Assembly: GCA_035048495.1 (NCBI GenBank)
Contig: JASUTR010000190.1
Location: 310,001-374,000 of the forward strand
DNA: 64,000 nucleotides
Direction: 5' to 3'
Origin: Euptelea pleiosperma
Taxonomy: Eukaryota; Streptophyta; Magnoliopsida; Ranunculales; Eupteleaceae
The notes under the pieces were generated by a model. That model ran no database searches. It worked only from the letters and a program-made list of their open reading frames with translations, and was not told where the DNA came from. Shown in pieces: positions 10,706-23,799 of the stretch. A program made the translations under genes and the position numbers. The stretch's first letter is position 1, and the number at the start of each line of letters is the position of its first letter.

Positions 10706-13700
10706 GTTATAGGCTTCGGAATGTATCACACAAACTGAGTCCAATTTGAGACATTGACGCACGAATGGAAGTAACTTGTTTCGACTGTCCCAAATCTTGT
10801 TCTAACACTTAAAATCTGTTGAAACAATAGTAATGGAAGAGTTTGAGTCCAATTACGTGGTCCGGTTGCGAAAAAGTCACAAGTTATAGGCTTCGAAATA
10901 TAACACACAAACAAAGTCCAATTTGAAACGTTGACGCACGGATGGAGCTAACTTGTTTCGACTGTCACGAATCTTGTTCCAACACTTCAAATGTGTTGAA
11001 ACAATAGTAATGGAAGAGTTCGAGTCCAATTACGAGGTCCGGTTGCGAAAAAGTCACAAGTTATAGGCTTCGGAATGTAACACACAAACTGAGTCTAATT
11101 AAAGACATTGACGCACGGATGGAGCTAACTTGTTTTGACTGTCCCGAATCTTGTTCCAACACTTAAAATCTGTTGAAACAATAGTAATGGAAGAGTTTGA
11201 GTCCAATTACGAGGTCTGGTTGCGAAAAAGTCACAAGTTATAGGCTTCGGAATGTAAGACACAAATTGAGTCCAATTTGAGACGTTGACGCATGGATGGA
11301 GCTAACTTATTTCGACTGTCACGAATCTTGTTCCAATACTTCAAATGTGTTGAAACAATAGTAATGGAAGAGTTTGAGTCCAATTACGAGGTCCGGTTGC
11401 GAAAAAGTCACAAGTTATAGGCTTCGGAATATAACACACAAACTGAGTCCAATTAAAGACATTGACGCACGGATGGAGCTAACTTGTTTCGACTGTCACA
11501 AATCTAGTTCCAACATTTCAAATGTGTTGAAACAATAGTAATGGAAGAGTTTGAGTCCAATTACGAGGTCTGGTTGTGAAAAAGTCACAAGTTATAGGCT
11601 TCGGAATGTAACACACAAACTGAGTCCAATTAAAGACATTGACACACGGATGGAGCTAACTTGTTTCGACTGTCCCGAATCTTGTTCCAACACTTCAAAT
11701 GTGTTGAAACAATAGTAATGGAAGAATTCGAGTCTAATTATGAGGTCCGGTTGTGATAAAGTCACAAGTTATAGGCTTCGGAATGTAACACACAAACTGA
11801 ATCCAATTTGAGACCTTGACGCACGGATGGAAGTGACTTGTTTCTGCTGTCCCAAATCTTGTTCTAACACTTAAAATCTGTTGAAACAATAGTAATGGAA
11901 GAGTTTGAGTCCAATTACGAGGTTCGGTTGCGAAAAAGTCACAAGTTATAGGCTTCGAAATATAACACACAAACTGAGTCCAATTTAAAACGTTCACGCA
12001 CGGATGGAGCGAACTTGTTTCGACTGTCACAAATCTAGTTCCAACATTTCAAATGTGTTGAAACAATAGTAATGGAAGAGTTTGAGTCCAATTACGAGGT
12101 CTGGTTGCGAAAAAGTCACAAGTTATAGGCTTCGTAATGTAACACACAAACTGTGTCCAATTAAATACATTGCACACGGATGGAGCTAACTTGTTTCGAC
12201 TGTCCCAAATCTTGTTCTAACACTTAAAATCTGTTGATACAATAGTAATGGAAGAGTTTGAGTCTAATTACGAGGTCCGGTTGCGAAAAAGTCACAAGTT
12301 ATAGGCTTCGAAATATAACACACAAACTGAGTCCAATTTGAAATGTTGACGCACGGATGGAGCTAACTTGTTTCGACTGTCACGAATCTAGTTCCAACAC
12401 TTCAAATGTATTGAAACAATAGTAACGGAAGAGTTCGAGTTCAATTACGAGGTCCGGTTGCGAAAAAGTCACAAGTTATAGGCTTCGGAATGTAACACAC
12501 AAACTGAGTCTAATTAAAGACATTGACACACGGATGGAGCTAACTTGTTTCGACTGTCACGAATCTTGTTCCAACACTTCCAATGTGTTCAAACAATAGT
12601 AATGGAAGAGTTCGAGTCCAATTACGTGGTCCGGTTGCGAAAAAGTCATAAGTTATAGGCTTCGGAATGTAACACACAAACTAAGTCTAATTAAAGACAT
12701 TGACGCACGGATGGAGCTAACTTGTTTCGACTGTCCCGAATCTTGTTCCAACACTTCAAATGTGTTGAAACAATAGTGATGGAAGAATTCGAGCCTAATT
12801 ACGAGATCTGGTTGCGAAAAAGTCACAAGTTATAGGCTTCGGAATGTATCACACAAACTGAGTCCAATTTGAGACATTGACGCACGAATGGAAGTAACTT
12901 GTTTTGACTGTCCCAAATCTTGTTCCAACACTTAAAATCTATTGAAACAATAGTAATGGAAGAGTTTGAGTCCAATTACGAGGTCTGGTTGCGAAAAAGT
13001 CACAAGTTATAGGCTTCGGAATGTAACACACAAACTGAGTCCAATTTGAGACGTTGACGCACGGATGGAAGTAACTTGTTTCGACTGTCCCAAATCTTGT
13101 TCTAACACTTAAAATCTGTTGATACAATAGTAATGGAAAAGTTTGAGTCTAATTACGAGGTCCGGTTGCGAAAAAGTCACAAGTTATAGGCTTCGGAATG
13201 TAACACACAAACTGAGTCAAATTAAAGACATTGACGAAAGGATGTAGCTAACTTCTTTCGACTGTCCCAAATCTTGTTCCAACACTTCAAATGTGTTGAA
13301 ACAATAGTGATGGAAGAGTTTGAGTCCAATTACGAGGTCCGATTGCGAAAAAGTCACAAGTTATAGGCTTCGTAATGTAACATACAAACTGTGTCCAATT
13401 AAAGACATTGACGCACGGATGGAGCTAACTTGTTTCGACTGTCCTGAATCTTGTTCCAACACTTCAAATGTGTTGAAACAATAGTGATGGAAGAGTTTGA
13501 GTGCAATTACGAGGTCTAGTTTTGCAAAAGTCACAAGTTATAGGCTTCAGAATATAACACACAAACTGAGTGCAATTTGAGACGTTGACGCACGGATGGA
13601 AGTAACTTGTTTCGACTGTCCCAAATCTTGTTCTAACACTTAAAATCTGTTGATACAATAGTAATGGAAAAGTTTGAGTCTAATTACGAGGTCCGGTTGC

Positions 13701-15279
13701 GAAAAAGTCACAAGTTATAGGCTTCGAAATATAACACACAAACTGAGTCCAATTTGAAATGTTGACGCACGGATGGAGCTAACTTGTTTCGACTGTCCTG
13801 AATCTTGTTCCAACACTTCAAATGTGTTCAAACAATAGTAATGGAAGAGTTTGAGTCCAATTACGAGGTCCGGTTGCGAAAAAGTCACAAGTTATAGGCG
13901 TCGGAATGTAAGACACAAACTGAGTCCAATTTGAGACGTTAACTAATGGATGGAGCTAACTTGTTTCGACTGTCACGAATCTTGTTCCAATACTTTAAAT
14001 GTGTTGAAACAATAGTAATGGAAGGGTTTGAGTCCAATTACGAGGTCCGGTTGTGAAATAGTCACAAGTTATAGGCTTCGGAATGTATCACACAAACTGA
14101 GTCCTATTTGAGACGTTGACTAATGGATGGAGCTAACTTGTTTCGACTGTCACGAATCTTGTTCCAATACTTCAAATGTGTTGAAACAATAGTAATGGAA
14201 GGGTTTGAGTCCAATTACGAGGTCCGGTTGTGAAATAGTCACAAGTTATAGGCTTCGGAATGTATCACACAAACTGAGTCCTATTTGAGACGTTGACGCA
14301 CGGATGGAGTTAACTTGTTTCGACTGTCCCAAATCTTGTTCCAACACTTAAAATCTGTTGAAACAATAGTAATGGAAGAGTTTGAGTCCAATTACGAGGT
14401 TTGGTTGCGCAAAAGTCACAAGTTATAGGCTTCGGAATGTAACACACAAACTGAGTCCAATTTGAGACGTTGACGCACGGATGGAGCTAACTTGTTTCGA
14501 CTGTCCCGAATCTTGTTCCAACACTTCAAATGTGTTGAAACAATAGTAATAGAAGAATTCGAGTCTAATTACGAGGTCCGGTTGTGATAAAGTCACAAGT
14601 TATAGGCTTCGGAATGTAACACACAAACTGAATCCAATTTGAGACCTTGACGCACGGATGGAAGTGACTTGTTTCTGCTGTCCCAAATCTTGTTCTAACA
14701 CTTAAAATCTGTTGAAACAATAGTAATGGAAGAGTTTGAGTCCAATTACGAGGTCCGGTTGCGAAAAAGTCACAAGTTATAGGCTTCGAAATATAACACA
14801 CAAACTGAGTCCAATTTGAAACGTTGACGCACGGATGGAGCTAACTTGTTTCGACTGTCACAAATCTAGTTCCAACATTTCAAATGTGTTGAAACAAAAG
14901 TAATGGAAGAGTTTGAGTCCAATTATGAGGTCTGGTTGCGCAAAAGTCACAAGTTATAGGCTTCGTAATGTAACACACAAACTGTGTCCAACTAAAGACA
15001 TTGTACACGGATGGAGCTAACTTGTTTCGATTGTCCCAAATCTTGTTCCAACACTTCAAATGTGTTGAAACAATAGTGATGGAAGAAATCGAGTCTAATT
15101 ACGAGGTCTGGTTGCGAAAAAGTCACAAGTTATAGGCTTCGGAATGTTAGACACAAATTTAGTCCAATTTGAGACGTTGACGCATGGATGGAGCTAACTT
15201 GTTTCGACTGTCACGAATCTTGTTCCAACACTTCATATGTCTTGAAACAATAGTATTGGAAGAGTTTGAGTGCAATTAC

Positions 15280-16575
15280 GAGGTCCGGTTGCGAAAAAGT
15301 CACAAGTTATAGGCTTCGTAATGTAACATACAAACTGTGTCCAATTAAAGACATTGACGCACGGATGGAGCTAACTTGTTTCGACTGTCCTGAATCTTGT
15401 TCCAACACTTCAAATGTGTTGAAACAATAGTGATGGAAGAGTTTGAGTGCAATTACGAGGTCTGGTTTTGCAAAAGTCACAAGTTATAGGCTTCAGAATA
15501 TAACACACAAACTGAGTGCAATTTGAGACGTTGACGCACGGATGGAAGTAACTTGTTTCGACTGTCCCAAATCTTGTTCTAACACTTAAAATCTGTTGAT
15601 ACAATAGTAATGGAAGAGTTTGAGTCTAATTACGAGGTCCGGTTGCGAAAAAGTCACAAGTTATAGGCTTCGAAATATAACACACAAACTGAGTCCAATT
15701 TGAAATGTTGACGCACGGATGGAGCTAACTTGTTTCGACTGTCACGAATCTCGTTCCAACACTTCAAATGTATTGAAACAATAGTAACGGAAGAGTTCGA
15801 GTTCAATTACGAGGTCCGGTTGCGAAAAAGTCACAAGTTATAGGCTTCGGAATGTAACACACAAACTGAGTCTAATTAAAGACATTGACACACGGATGGA
15901 GCTAACTTGTTTCGACTGTCACGAATCTTGTTCCAACACTTCAAATGTGTTCAAAAAATAGTAATGGAAGAGTTCGAGTCCAATTACGAGGTCCGGTTGC
16001 GAAAAAGTCACAAGTTATAGGCGTCGGAATGTAAGACACAAACTGAGTCCAATTTGAGACGTTGACTAATGGATGGAGCTAACTTGTTTCGACTGTCACG
16101 AATCTTGTTCCAATACTTCAAATGTGTTGAAACAATAGTAATGGAAGGGTTTGAGTCCAATTACGAGGTCCGGTTGTGAAATAGTCACAAGTTATAGGCT
16201 TCGGAATGTATCACACAAACTGAGTCCTATTTGAGACGTTGACTAATGGATGGAGCTAACTTGTTTCGACTGTCACGAATCTTGTTCAAATACTTCAAAT
16301 GTGTTGAAACAATAGTAATGGAAGGGTTTGAGTCCAATTACGAGGTCCGGTTGTGAAATAGTCACAAGTTATAGGCTTCGGAATGTATCACACAAACTGA
16401 GTCCTATTTGAGACGTTGACGCACGGATGGAGTTAACTTGTTTCGACTGTCCCAAATCTTGTTCCAACACTTAAAATCTGTTGAAACAATAGTAATGGAA
16501 GAGTTGGAGTCCAATTACGAGGTTTGGTTGCGCAAAAGTCACAAGTTATAGGCTTCGGAATGTAACACACAAACT
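15280..16575. repeat. 1.3-kb block shared with 22.2-23.5 kb, copy 1
   Basis: This block recurs at offset 6,902 bp (39 units). Rare shared variants include GAATCTCGTTCC (near 15,748 and 22,651) and TTGTTCAAATAC (near 16,282 and 23,184). At its right edge the sequence jumps near 16,575 from the GGTTTGGTTGCGC unit directly into the GAATCC/GAGACC stretch. In other copies one EcoRI-type unit lies between them, so a single unit appears to have been deleted here, leaving a hybrid unit. Confidence 0.7.
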
Positions 16576-19500
16576 GAATCCAATTTGAGACCTTGACGCA
16601 CGGATGGAAGTGACTTGTTTCTGCTGTCCCAAATCTTGTTCTAACACTTAAAATCTGTTGAAACAATAGTAATGGAAGAGTTTGAGTCCAATTACGAGGT
16701 TCGGTTGCGAAAAAGTCACAAGTTATAGGCTTCGAAATATAACACACAAACTGAGTCCAATTTGAAACGTTCACGCACGGATGGAGCTAACTTGTTTCGA
16801 CTGTCCCAAATCTTGTTCCAACACTTCAAATGTGTTGAAACAATAGTGATGGAAGAGTTTGAGTCCAATTACGAGGTCTGGTTTCGCAAAAGTCACAAGT
16901 TATAGGCATCAGAATATAACACACAAACTGAGTGCAATTTGAGACGTTGACGCACGGATGGAAGTAACTTGTTTCGACTGTCCCAAATCTTGTTCTCACA
17001 CTTAAAATCTATTAAAACAATAGTAATGGAAGAGTTTGAGTCCAATTACGAGGTCTGGTTGCGAAAAAGTCACAAGTTATAGGTTTCAGAATGTAAGACA
17101 CAAACTGAGTCCAATTTGAAATGTTGACGCACGGATGGAGCTAACTTGTTTCGACTGTCACGAATCTAGTTCCAACACTTCAAATGTATTGAAACAATAG
17201 TAACGGAAGAGTTCGAGATCAATTACGAGGTCCGGTTGCGAAAAAGTCACAAGTTATAGGCTTCGGAATGTAACACACAAACTGAGTCTAATTAAAGACA
17301 TTGACACACGGATGGAGCTAACTTGTTTCGACTGTCACGAATCTTGTTCCAACACTTCAAATGTGTTCAAACAATAGTAATGGAAGAGTTCGAGTCCAAT
17401 TACGTGGTCCGGTTGCGAAAAAGTCATAAGTTATAGGCTTCGGAATGTAAAACACAAACTAAGTCTAATTAAAGACATTGACGCACGGATGGAGCTAACT
17501 TGTTTCGACTGTCCCGAATCTTGTTCCAACACTTCAAATGTGTTGAAACAATAGTGATGGAAGAATTCGAGCCTAATTACGAGATCTGGTTGCGAAAAAG
17601 TCACAAGTTATAGGCTTCGGAATGTATCACACAAACTGAGTCCAATTTGAGACATTGACGCACGAATGGAAGTAACTTGTTTCGACTGTCCCAAATCTTG
17701 TTCCAACACTTAAAATCTATTGAAACAATAGTAATGGAAGAGTTTGAGTCCAATTACGAGGTCTGGTTGCGAAAAAGTCACAAGTTATAGGCTTCGGAAT
17801 GTAACACACAAACTGAGTCCAATTTGAGACGTTGACGCACGGATGGAAGTAACTTGTTTCGACTGTCCCAAATCTTGTTCTCACACTTAAAATCTATTAA
17901 AACAATAGTAATGGAAGAGTTTGAGTCCAATTACGAGGTCTGGTTGCGAAAAAGTCACAAGTTATAGGTTTCAGAATGTAAGACACAAATTGAGTCCAAT
18001 TTGAGACGTTGACGCATGGATGGAGCTAACTTGTTTCGACTGTCACGAATCTTGTTCCAACACTTCATATGTGTTGAAACAATAGTATTGGAAGAGTTTG
18101 AGTGCAATTACGAGGTCCGGTTGCGAAAAAGTCACAAGTTATAGGCTTCGTAATGTAACACACAAACTGAGTCAAATTAAAGACATTGACGAAAGGATGT
18201 AGCTAACTTCTTTCGACTGTCCCAAATCTTGTTCCAACACTTCAAATGTGTTGAAACAATAGTGATGGAAGAGTTTGAGTCCAATTACGAGGTCCGATTG
18301 CGAAAAAGTCACAAGTTATAGGCTTCGTAATGTAACATACAAACTGTGTCCAATTAAAGACATTGACGCACGGATGGAGCTAACTTGTTTCAACTGTCCT
18401 GAATCTTGTTCCAACACTTCAAATGTGTTGAAACAATAGTGATGGAAGAGTTTGAGTGCAATTACGAGGTCTGGTTTTGCAAAAGTCACAAGTTATAGGC
18501 TTCAGAATATAACACACAAACTGAGTGCAATTTGAGACGTTGACGCACGGATGGAAGTAACTTGTTTCGACTGTCCCAAATCTTGTTCTAACACTTAAAA
18601 TCTGTTGATACAATAGTAATGGAAAAGTTTGAGTCTAATTACGAGGTCCGGTTGCGAAAAAGTCACAAGTTATAGGCTTCGAAATATAACACACAAACTG
18701 AGTCCAATTTGAAATGTTGACGCACGGATGGAGCTAACTTGTTTCGACTGTCCTGAATCTTGTTCCAACACTTCAAATGTGTTCAAACAATAGTAATGGA
18801 AGAGTTTGAGTCCAATTACGAGGTCCGGTTGCGAAAAAGTCACAAGTTATAGGCGTCGGAATGTAAGACACAAACTGAGTCCAATTTGAGACGTTGACTA
18901 ATGGATGGAGCTAACTTGTTTCGACTGTCACGAATCTTGTTCCAATACTTCAAATGTGTTGAAACAATAGTAATGGAAGGGTTTGAGTCCAATTACGAGG
19001 TCCGGTTGTGAAATAGTCACAAGTTATAGGCTTCGGAATGTATCACACAAACTGAGTCCTATTTGAGACGTTGACACACGGATGGAGTTAACTTGTTTCG
19101 ACTGTCCCAAATCTTGTTCCAACACTTAAAATCTGTTGAAACAATAGTAATGGAAGAGTTTGAGTCCAATTACGAGGTTTGGTTGCGCAAAAGTCACAAG
19201 TTATAGGCTTCGGAATGTAACACACAAACTGAGTCCAATTTGAGACGTTGACGCACGGATGGAGCTAACTTGTTTCGACTGTCCCGAATCTTGTTCCAAC
19301 ACTTCAAATGTGTTGAAACAATAGTAATAGAAGAATTCGAGTCTAATTACGAGGTCCGGTTGTGATAAAGTCACAAGTTATAGGCTTCGGAATGTAACAC
19401 ACAAACTGAATCCAATTTGAGACCTTGACGCACGGATGGAAGTGACTTGTTTCTGCTGTCCCAAATCTTGTTCTAACACTTAAAATCTGTTGAAACAATA

Positions 19501-22179
19501 GTAATGGAAGAGTTTGAGTCCAATTACGAGGTCCGGTTGCGAAAAAGTCACAAGTTATAGGCTTCGAAATATAACACACAAACTGAGTCCAATTTGAAAC
19601 GTTGACGCACGGATGGAGCTAACTTGTTTCGACTGTCACAAATCTAGTTCCAACATTTCAAATGTGTTGAAACAATAGTAATGGAAGAGTTTGAGTCCAA
19701 TTATGAGGTCTGGTTGCGCAAAAGTCACAAGTTATAGGCTTCGTAATGTAACACACAAACTGTGTCCAACTAAAGACATTGTACACGGATGGAGCTAACT
19801 TGTTTCGATTGTCCCAAATCTTGTTCCAACACTTCAAATGTGTTGAAACAATAGTGATGGAAGAATTCGAGTCTAATTACGAGGTCTGGTTGCGAAAAAG
19901 TCACAAGTTATAGGCTTCGGAATGTATCACACAAACTGAGTCCAATTTGAGACATTGACGCACGAATGGAAGTAACTTGTTTCGACTGTCCCAAATCTTG
20001 TTCTAACACTTAAAATCTGTTGAAACAATAGTAATGGAAGAGTTTGAGTCCAATTACGAGGTCTGGTTGCGAAAAAGTCACAAGTTATAGGCTTCGGAAT
20101 GTAACACACAAACTGAGTCCAATTTGAGACGTTGACACACGGATGGAAGTAACTTGTTTCGACTGTCCCAAATCTTGTTCTAACACTTAAAATCTGTTGA
20201 AACAATAGTAATGGAAGAGTTTGAGTCCAATTACGAGGTCTGGTTGCAAAAAAGTCACAAGTTATAGGCTTCGGAATGTTAGACACAAATTTAGTCCAAT
20301 TTGAGACGTTGACGCATGGATGGAGCTAACTTGTTTCGACTGTCACGAATCTTGTTCCAACACTTCATATGTCTTGAAACAATAGTATTGGAAGAGTTTG
20401 AGTGCAATTACGAGGTCCGGTTGCGAAAAAGTCACAAGTTATAGGCTTCGTAATGTAACACACAAACTGAGTCAAATTAAAGACATTGACGAAATGATGT
20501 AGCTAACTTCTTTCGACTGTCCCGAATCTTGTTCCAACACTTCAAATGTGTTGAAACAATAGTGATGGAAGAGTTTGAGTCCAATTACGAGGTCCGATTG
20601 CGAAAAAGTCACAAGTTATAGGCTTCGTAATGTAACATACAAACTGTGTCCAATTAAAGACATTGACGCACGGATGGAGCTAACTTGTTTCGACTGTCCT
20701 GAATCTTGTTCCAACACTTCAAATGTGTTGAAACAATAGTGATGGAAGAGTTTGAGTCCAATTACGAGGTCTGGTTTCGCAAAAGTCACAAGTTATAGGC
20801 ATCAGAATATAACACACAAACTGAGTGCAATTTGAGACGTTGACGCACGGATGGAAGTAACTTGTTTCGACTGTCCCAAATCTTGTTCTAACACTTAAAA
20901 TCTGTTCATACAATAGTAATGGAAGAGTTTGAGTCTAATTACGAGGTCCGGTTGCGAAAAAGTCACAAGTTATAGGCTTCGAAATATAACACACAAACTG
21001 AGTCCAATTTGAAATGTTGACGCACGGATGGAGCTAACTTGTTTCGACTGTCACGAATCTAGTTCCAACACTTCAAATGTATTGACACAATAGTAACGGA
21101 AGAGTTCGAGTTCAATTACGAGGTCCGGTTGCGAAAAAGTCACAAGTTATAGGCTTCGGAATGTAACACACAAACTGAGTCTAATTAAAGACATTGACAC
21201 ACGGATGGAGCTAACTTGTTTCGACTGTCCCGAATCTTGTTCCAACACTTCAAATGTGTTCAAACAATAGTAATGGAAGAGTTCGAGTCCAATTACGTGG
21301 TCCGGTTGCGAAAAAGTCATAAGTTATAGGCTTCGGAATGTAACACACAAACTAAGTCTAATTAAAGACATTGACGCACGGATGGAGCTAACTTGTTTCG
21401 ACTGTCCCGAATCTTGTTCCAACACTTCAAATGTGTTGAAACAATAGTGATGGAAGAATTCGAGCCTAATTACGAGATCTGGTTGCGAAAAAGTCACAAG
21501 TTATAGGCTTCGGAATGTATCACACAAACTGAGTCCAATTTGAGACATTGACGCACGAATGGAAGTAACTTGTTTCGACGGTCCCAAATCTTGTTCCAAC
21601 ACTTAAAATCTATTGAAACAATAGTAATGGAAGAGTTTGAGTCCAATTACGAGGTCTGGTTGCGAAAAAGTCACAAGTTATAGGCTTCGGAATGTAACAC
21701 ACAAACTGAGTCCAATTTGAGACGTTGACGCACGGATGGAAGTAACTTGTTTCGACTGTCCCAAATCTTGTTCTCACACTTAAAATCTATTAAAACAATA
21801 GTAATGGAAGAGTTTGAGTCCAATTACGAGGTCTGGTTGCGAAAAAGTCACAAGTTATAGGTTTCAGAATGTAAGACACAAATTGAGTCCAATTTGAGAC
21901 GTTGACGCATGGATGGAGCTAACTTGTTTCGACTGTCACGAATCTTGTTCCAACACTTCATATGTGTTGAAACAATAGTATTGGAAGAGTTTGAGTCCAA
22001 TTACGAGGTCCGGTTGCGAAAAAGTCACAAGTTATAGGCTTCGTAATGTAACACACAAACTGAGTCAAATTAAAGACATTGACGAAAGGATGTAGCTAAC
22101 TTCTTTCGACTGTCCCAAATCTTGTTCCAACACTTCAAATGTGTTGAAACAATAGTGATGGAAGAGTTTGAGTCCAATT

Positions 22180-23475
22180 ACGAGGTCCGATTGCGAAAAA
22201 GTCACAAGTTATAGGCTTCGTAATGTAACATACAAACTGTGTGCAATTAAAGACATTGACGCACGGATGGAGCTAACTTGTTTCGACTGTCCTGAATCTT
22301 GTTCCAACACTTCAAATGTGTTGAAACAATAGTGATGGAAGAGTTTGAGTGCAATTACGAGGTCTGGTTTTGCAAAAGTCACAAGTTATAGGCTTCAGAA
22401 TATAACTCACAAACTGAGTGCAATTTGAGACGTTGACGCACGGATGGAAGTAACTTGTTTCGACTGTCCCAAATCTTGTTCTAACACTTAAAATCTGTTG
22501 ATACAATAGTAATGGAAGAGTTTGAGTCTAATTACGAGGTCCGGTTGCGAAAAAGTCAATAGTTATAGGCTTCGAAATATAACACACAAACTGAGTCCAA
22601 TTTGAAATGTTGACGCACGGATGGAGCTAACTTGTTTCGACTGTCACGAATCTCGTTCCAACACTTCAAATGTATTGAAACAATAGTAACGGAAGAGTTC
22701 GAGTTCAATTACGAGGTCCGGTTGCGAAAAAGTCACAAGTTATAGGCTTCGGAATGTAACACACAAACTGAGTCTAATTAAAGACATTGACACACGGATG
22801 GAGCTAACTTGTTTCGACTGTCACGAATCTTGTTCCAACACTTCAAATGTGTTCAAACAATAGTAATGGAAGAGTTTGAGTCCAATTACGAGGTCCGGTT
22901 GCGAAAAAGTCACAAGTTATAGGCGTCGGAATGTAAGACACAAACTGAGTCCAATTTGAGACGTTGACTAATGGATGGAGCTAACTTGTTTCGACTGTCA
23001 CGAATCTTGTTCCAATACTTCAAATGTGTTGAAACAATAGTAATGGAAGGGTTTGAGTCCAATTACGAGGTCCGGTTGTGAAATAGTCACAAGTTATAGG
23101 CTTCGGAATGTATCACACAAACTGAGTCCTATTTGAGACGTTGACTAATGGATGGAGCTAACTTGTTTCGACTGTCACGAATCTTGTTCAAATACTTCAA
23201 ATGTGTTGAAACAATAGTAATGGAAGGGTTTGAGTCCAATTACGAGGTCCGGTTGTGAAATAGTCACAAGTTATAGGCTTCGGAATGTATCACACAAACT
23301 GAGTCCTATTTGAGACGTTGACGCACGGATGGAGTTAACTTGTTTCGACTGTCCCAAATCTTGTTCCAACACTTAAAATCTGTTGAAACAATAGTAATGG
23401 AAGAGTTTGAGTCCAATTACGAGGTTTGGTTGCGCAAAAGTCACAAGTTATAGGCTTCGGAATGTAACACACAAA
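22180..23475. repeat. 1.3-kb block shared with 15.3-16.6 kb, copy 2
   Basis: This is the partner of 15,280-16,575 with the same rare variants. Unlike that copy it continues into the usual GAATTC and GTTGTGATAAAG unit at about 23,580-23,620, so it preserves the arrangement seen in most of the array. Confidence 0.7.
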
Positions 23476-23799
23476 CTGAGTCCAATTTGAGACGTTGACG
23501 CACGGATGGAGCTAACTTGTTTCGACTGTCCCGAATCTTGTTCCAACACTGCAAATGTGTTGAAACAATAGTAATAGAAGAATTCGAGTCTAATTACGAG
23601 GTCCGGTTGTGATAAAGTCACAAGTTATAGGCTTCGGAATGTAACACACAAACTGAATCCAATTTGAGACCTTGACGCACGGATGGAAGTGACTTGTTTC
23701 TGCTGTCCCAAATCTTGTTCTAACACTTAAAATCTGTTGAAACAATAGTAATGGAAGAGTTTGAGTCCAATTACGAGGTCCGGTTGCGAAAAAGTCACA

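Noticed and set aside
15410..18613. A 17-unit (3,009-bp) higher-order repeat in the left domain
   Set aside because: The exact 3,009-bp offset holds only locally. Units further on differ in diagnostic variants (GAATCTCGTTCC versus CCTGAATC), so a general 17-unit period is not supported there.
19927..20286. Minus-strand open frames of 60-125 residues across the window as genes
   Set aside because: They are the same 59-residue translation of the satellite unit, recur hundreds of times in step with the 177-bp period, and are ended or extended by ordinary unit variants. There is no start context, codon bias or domain to support coding.
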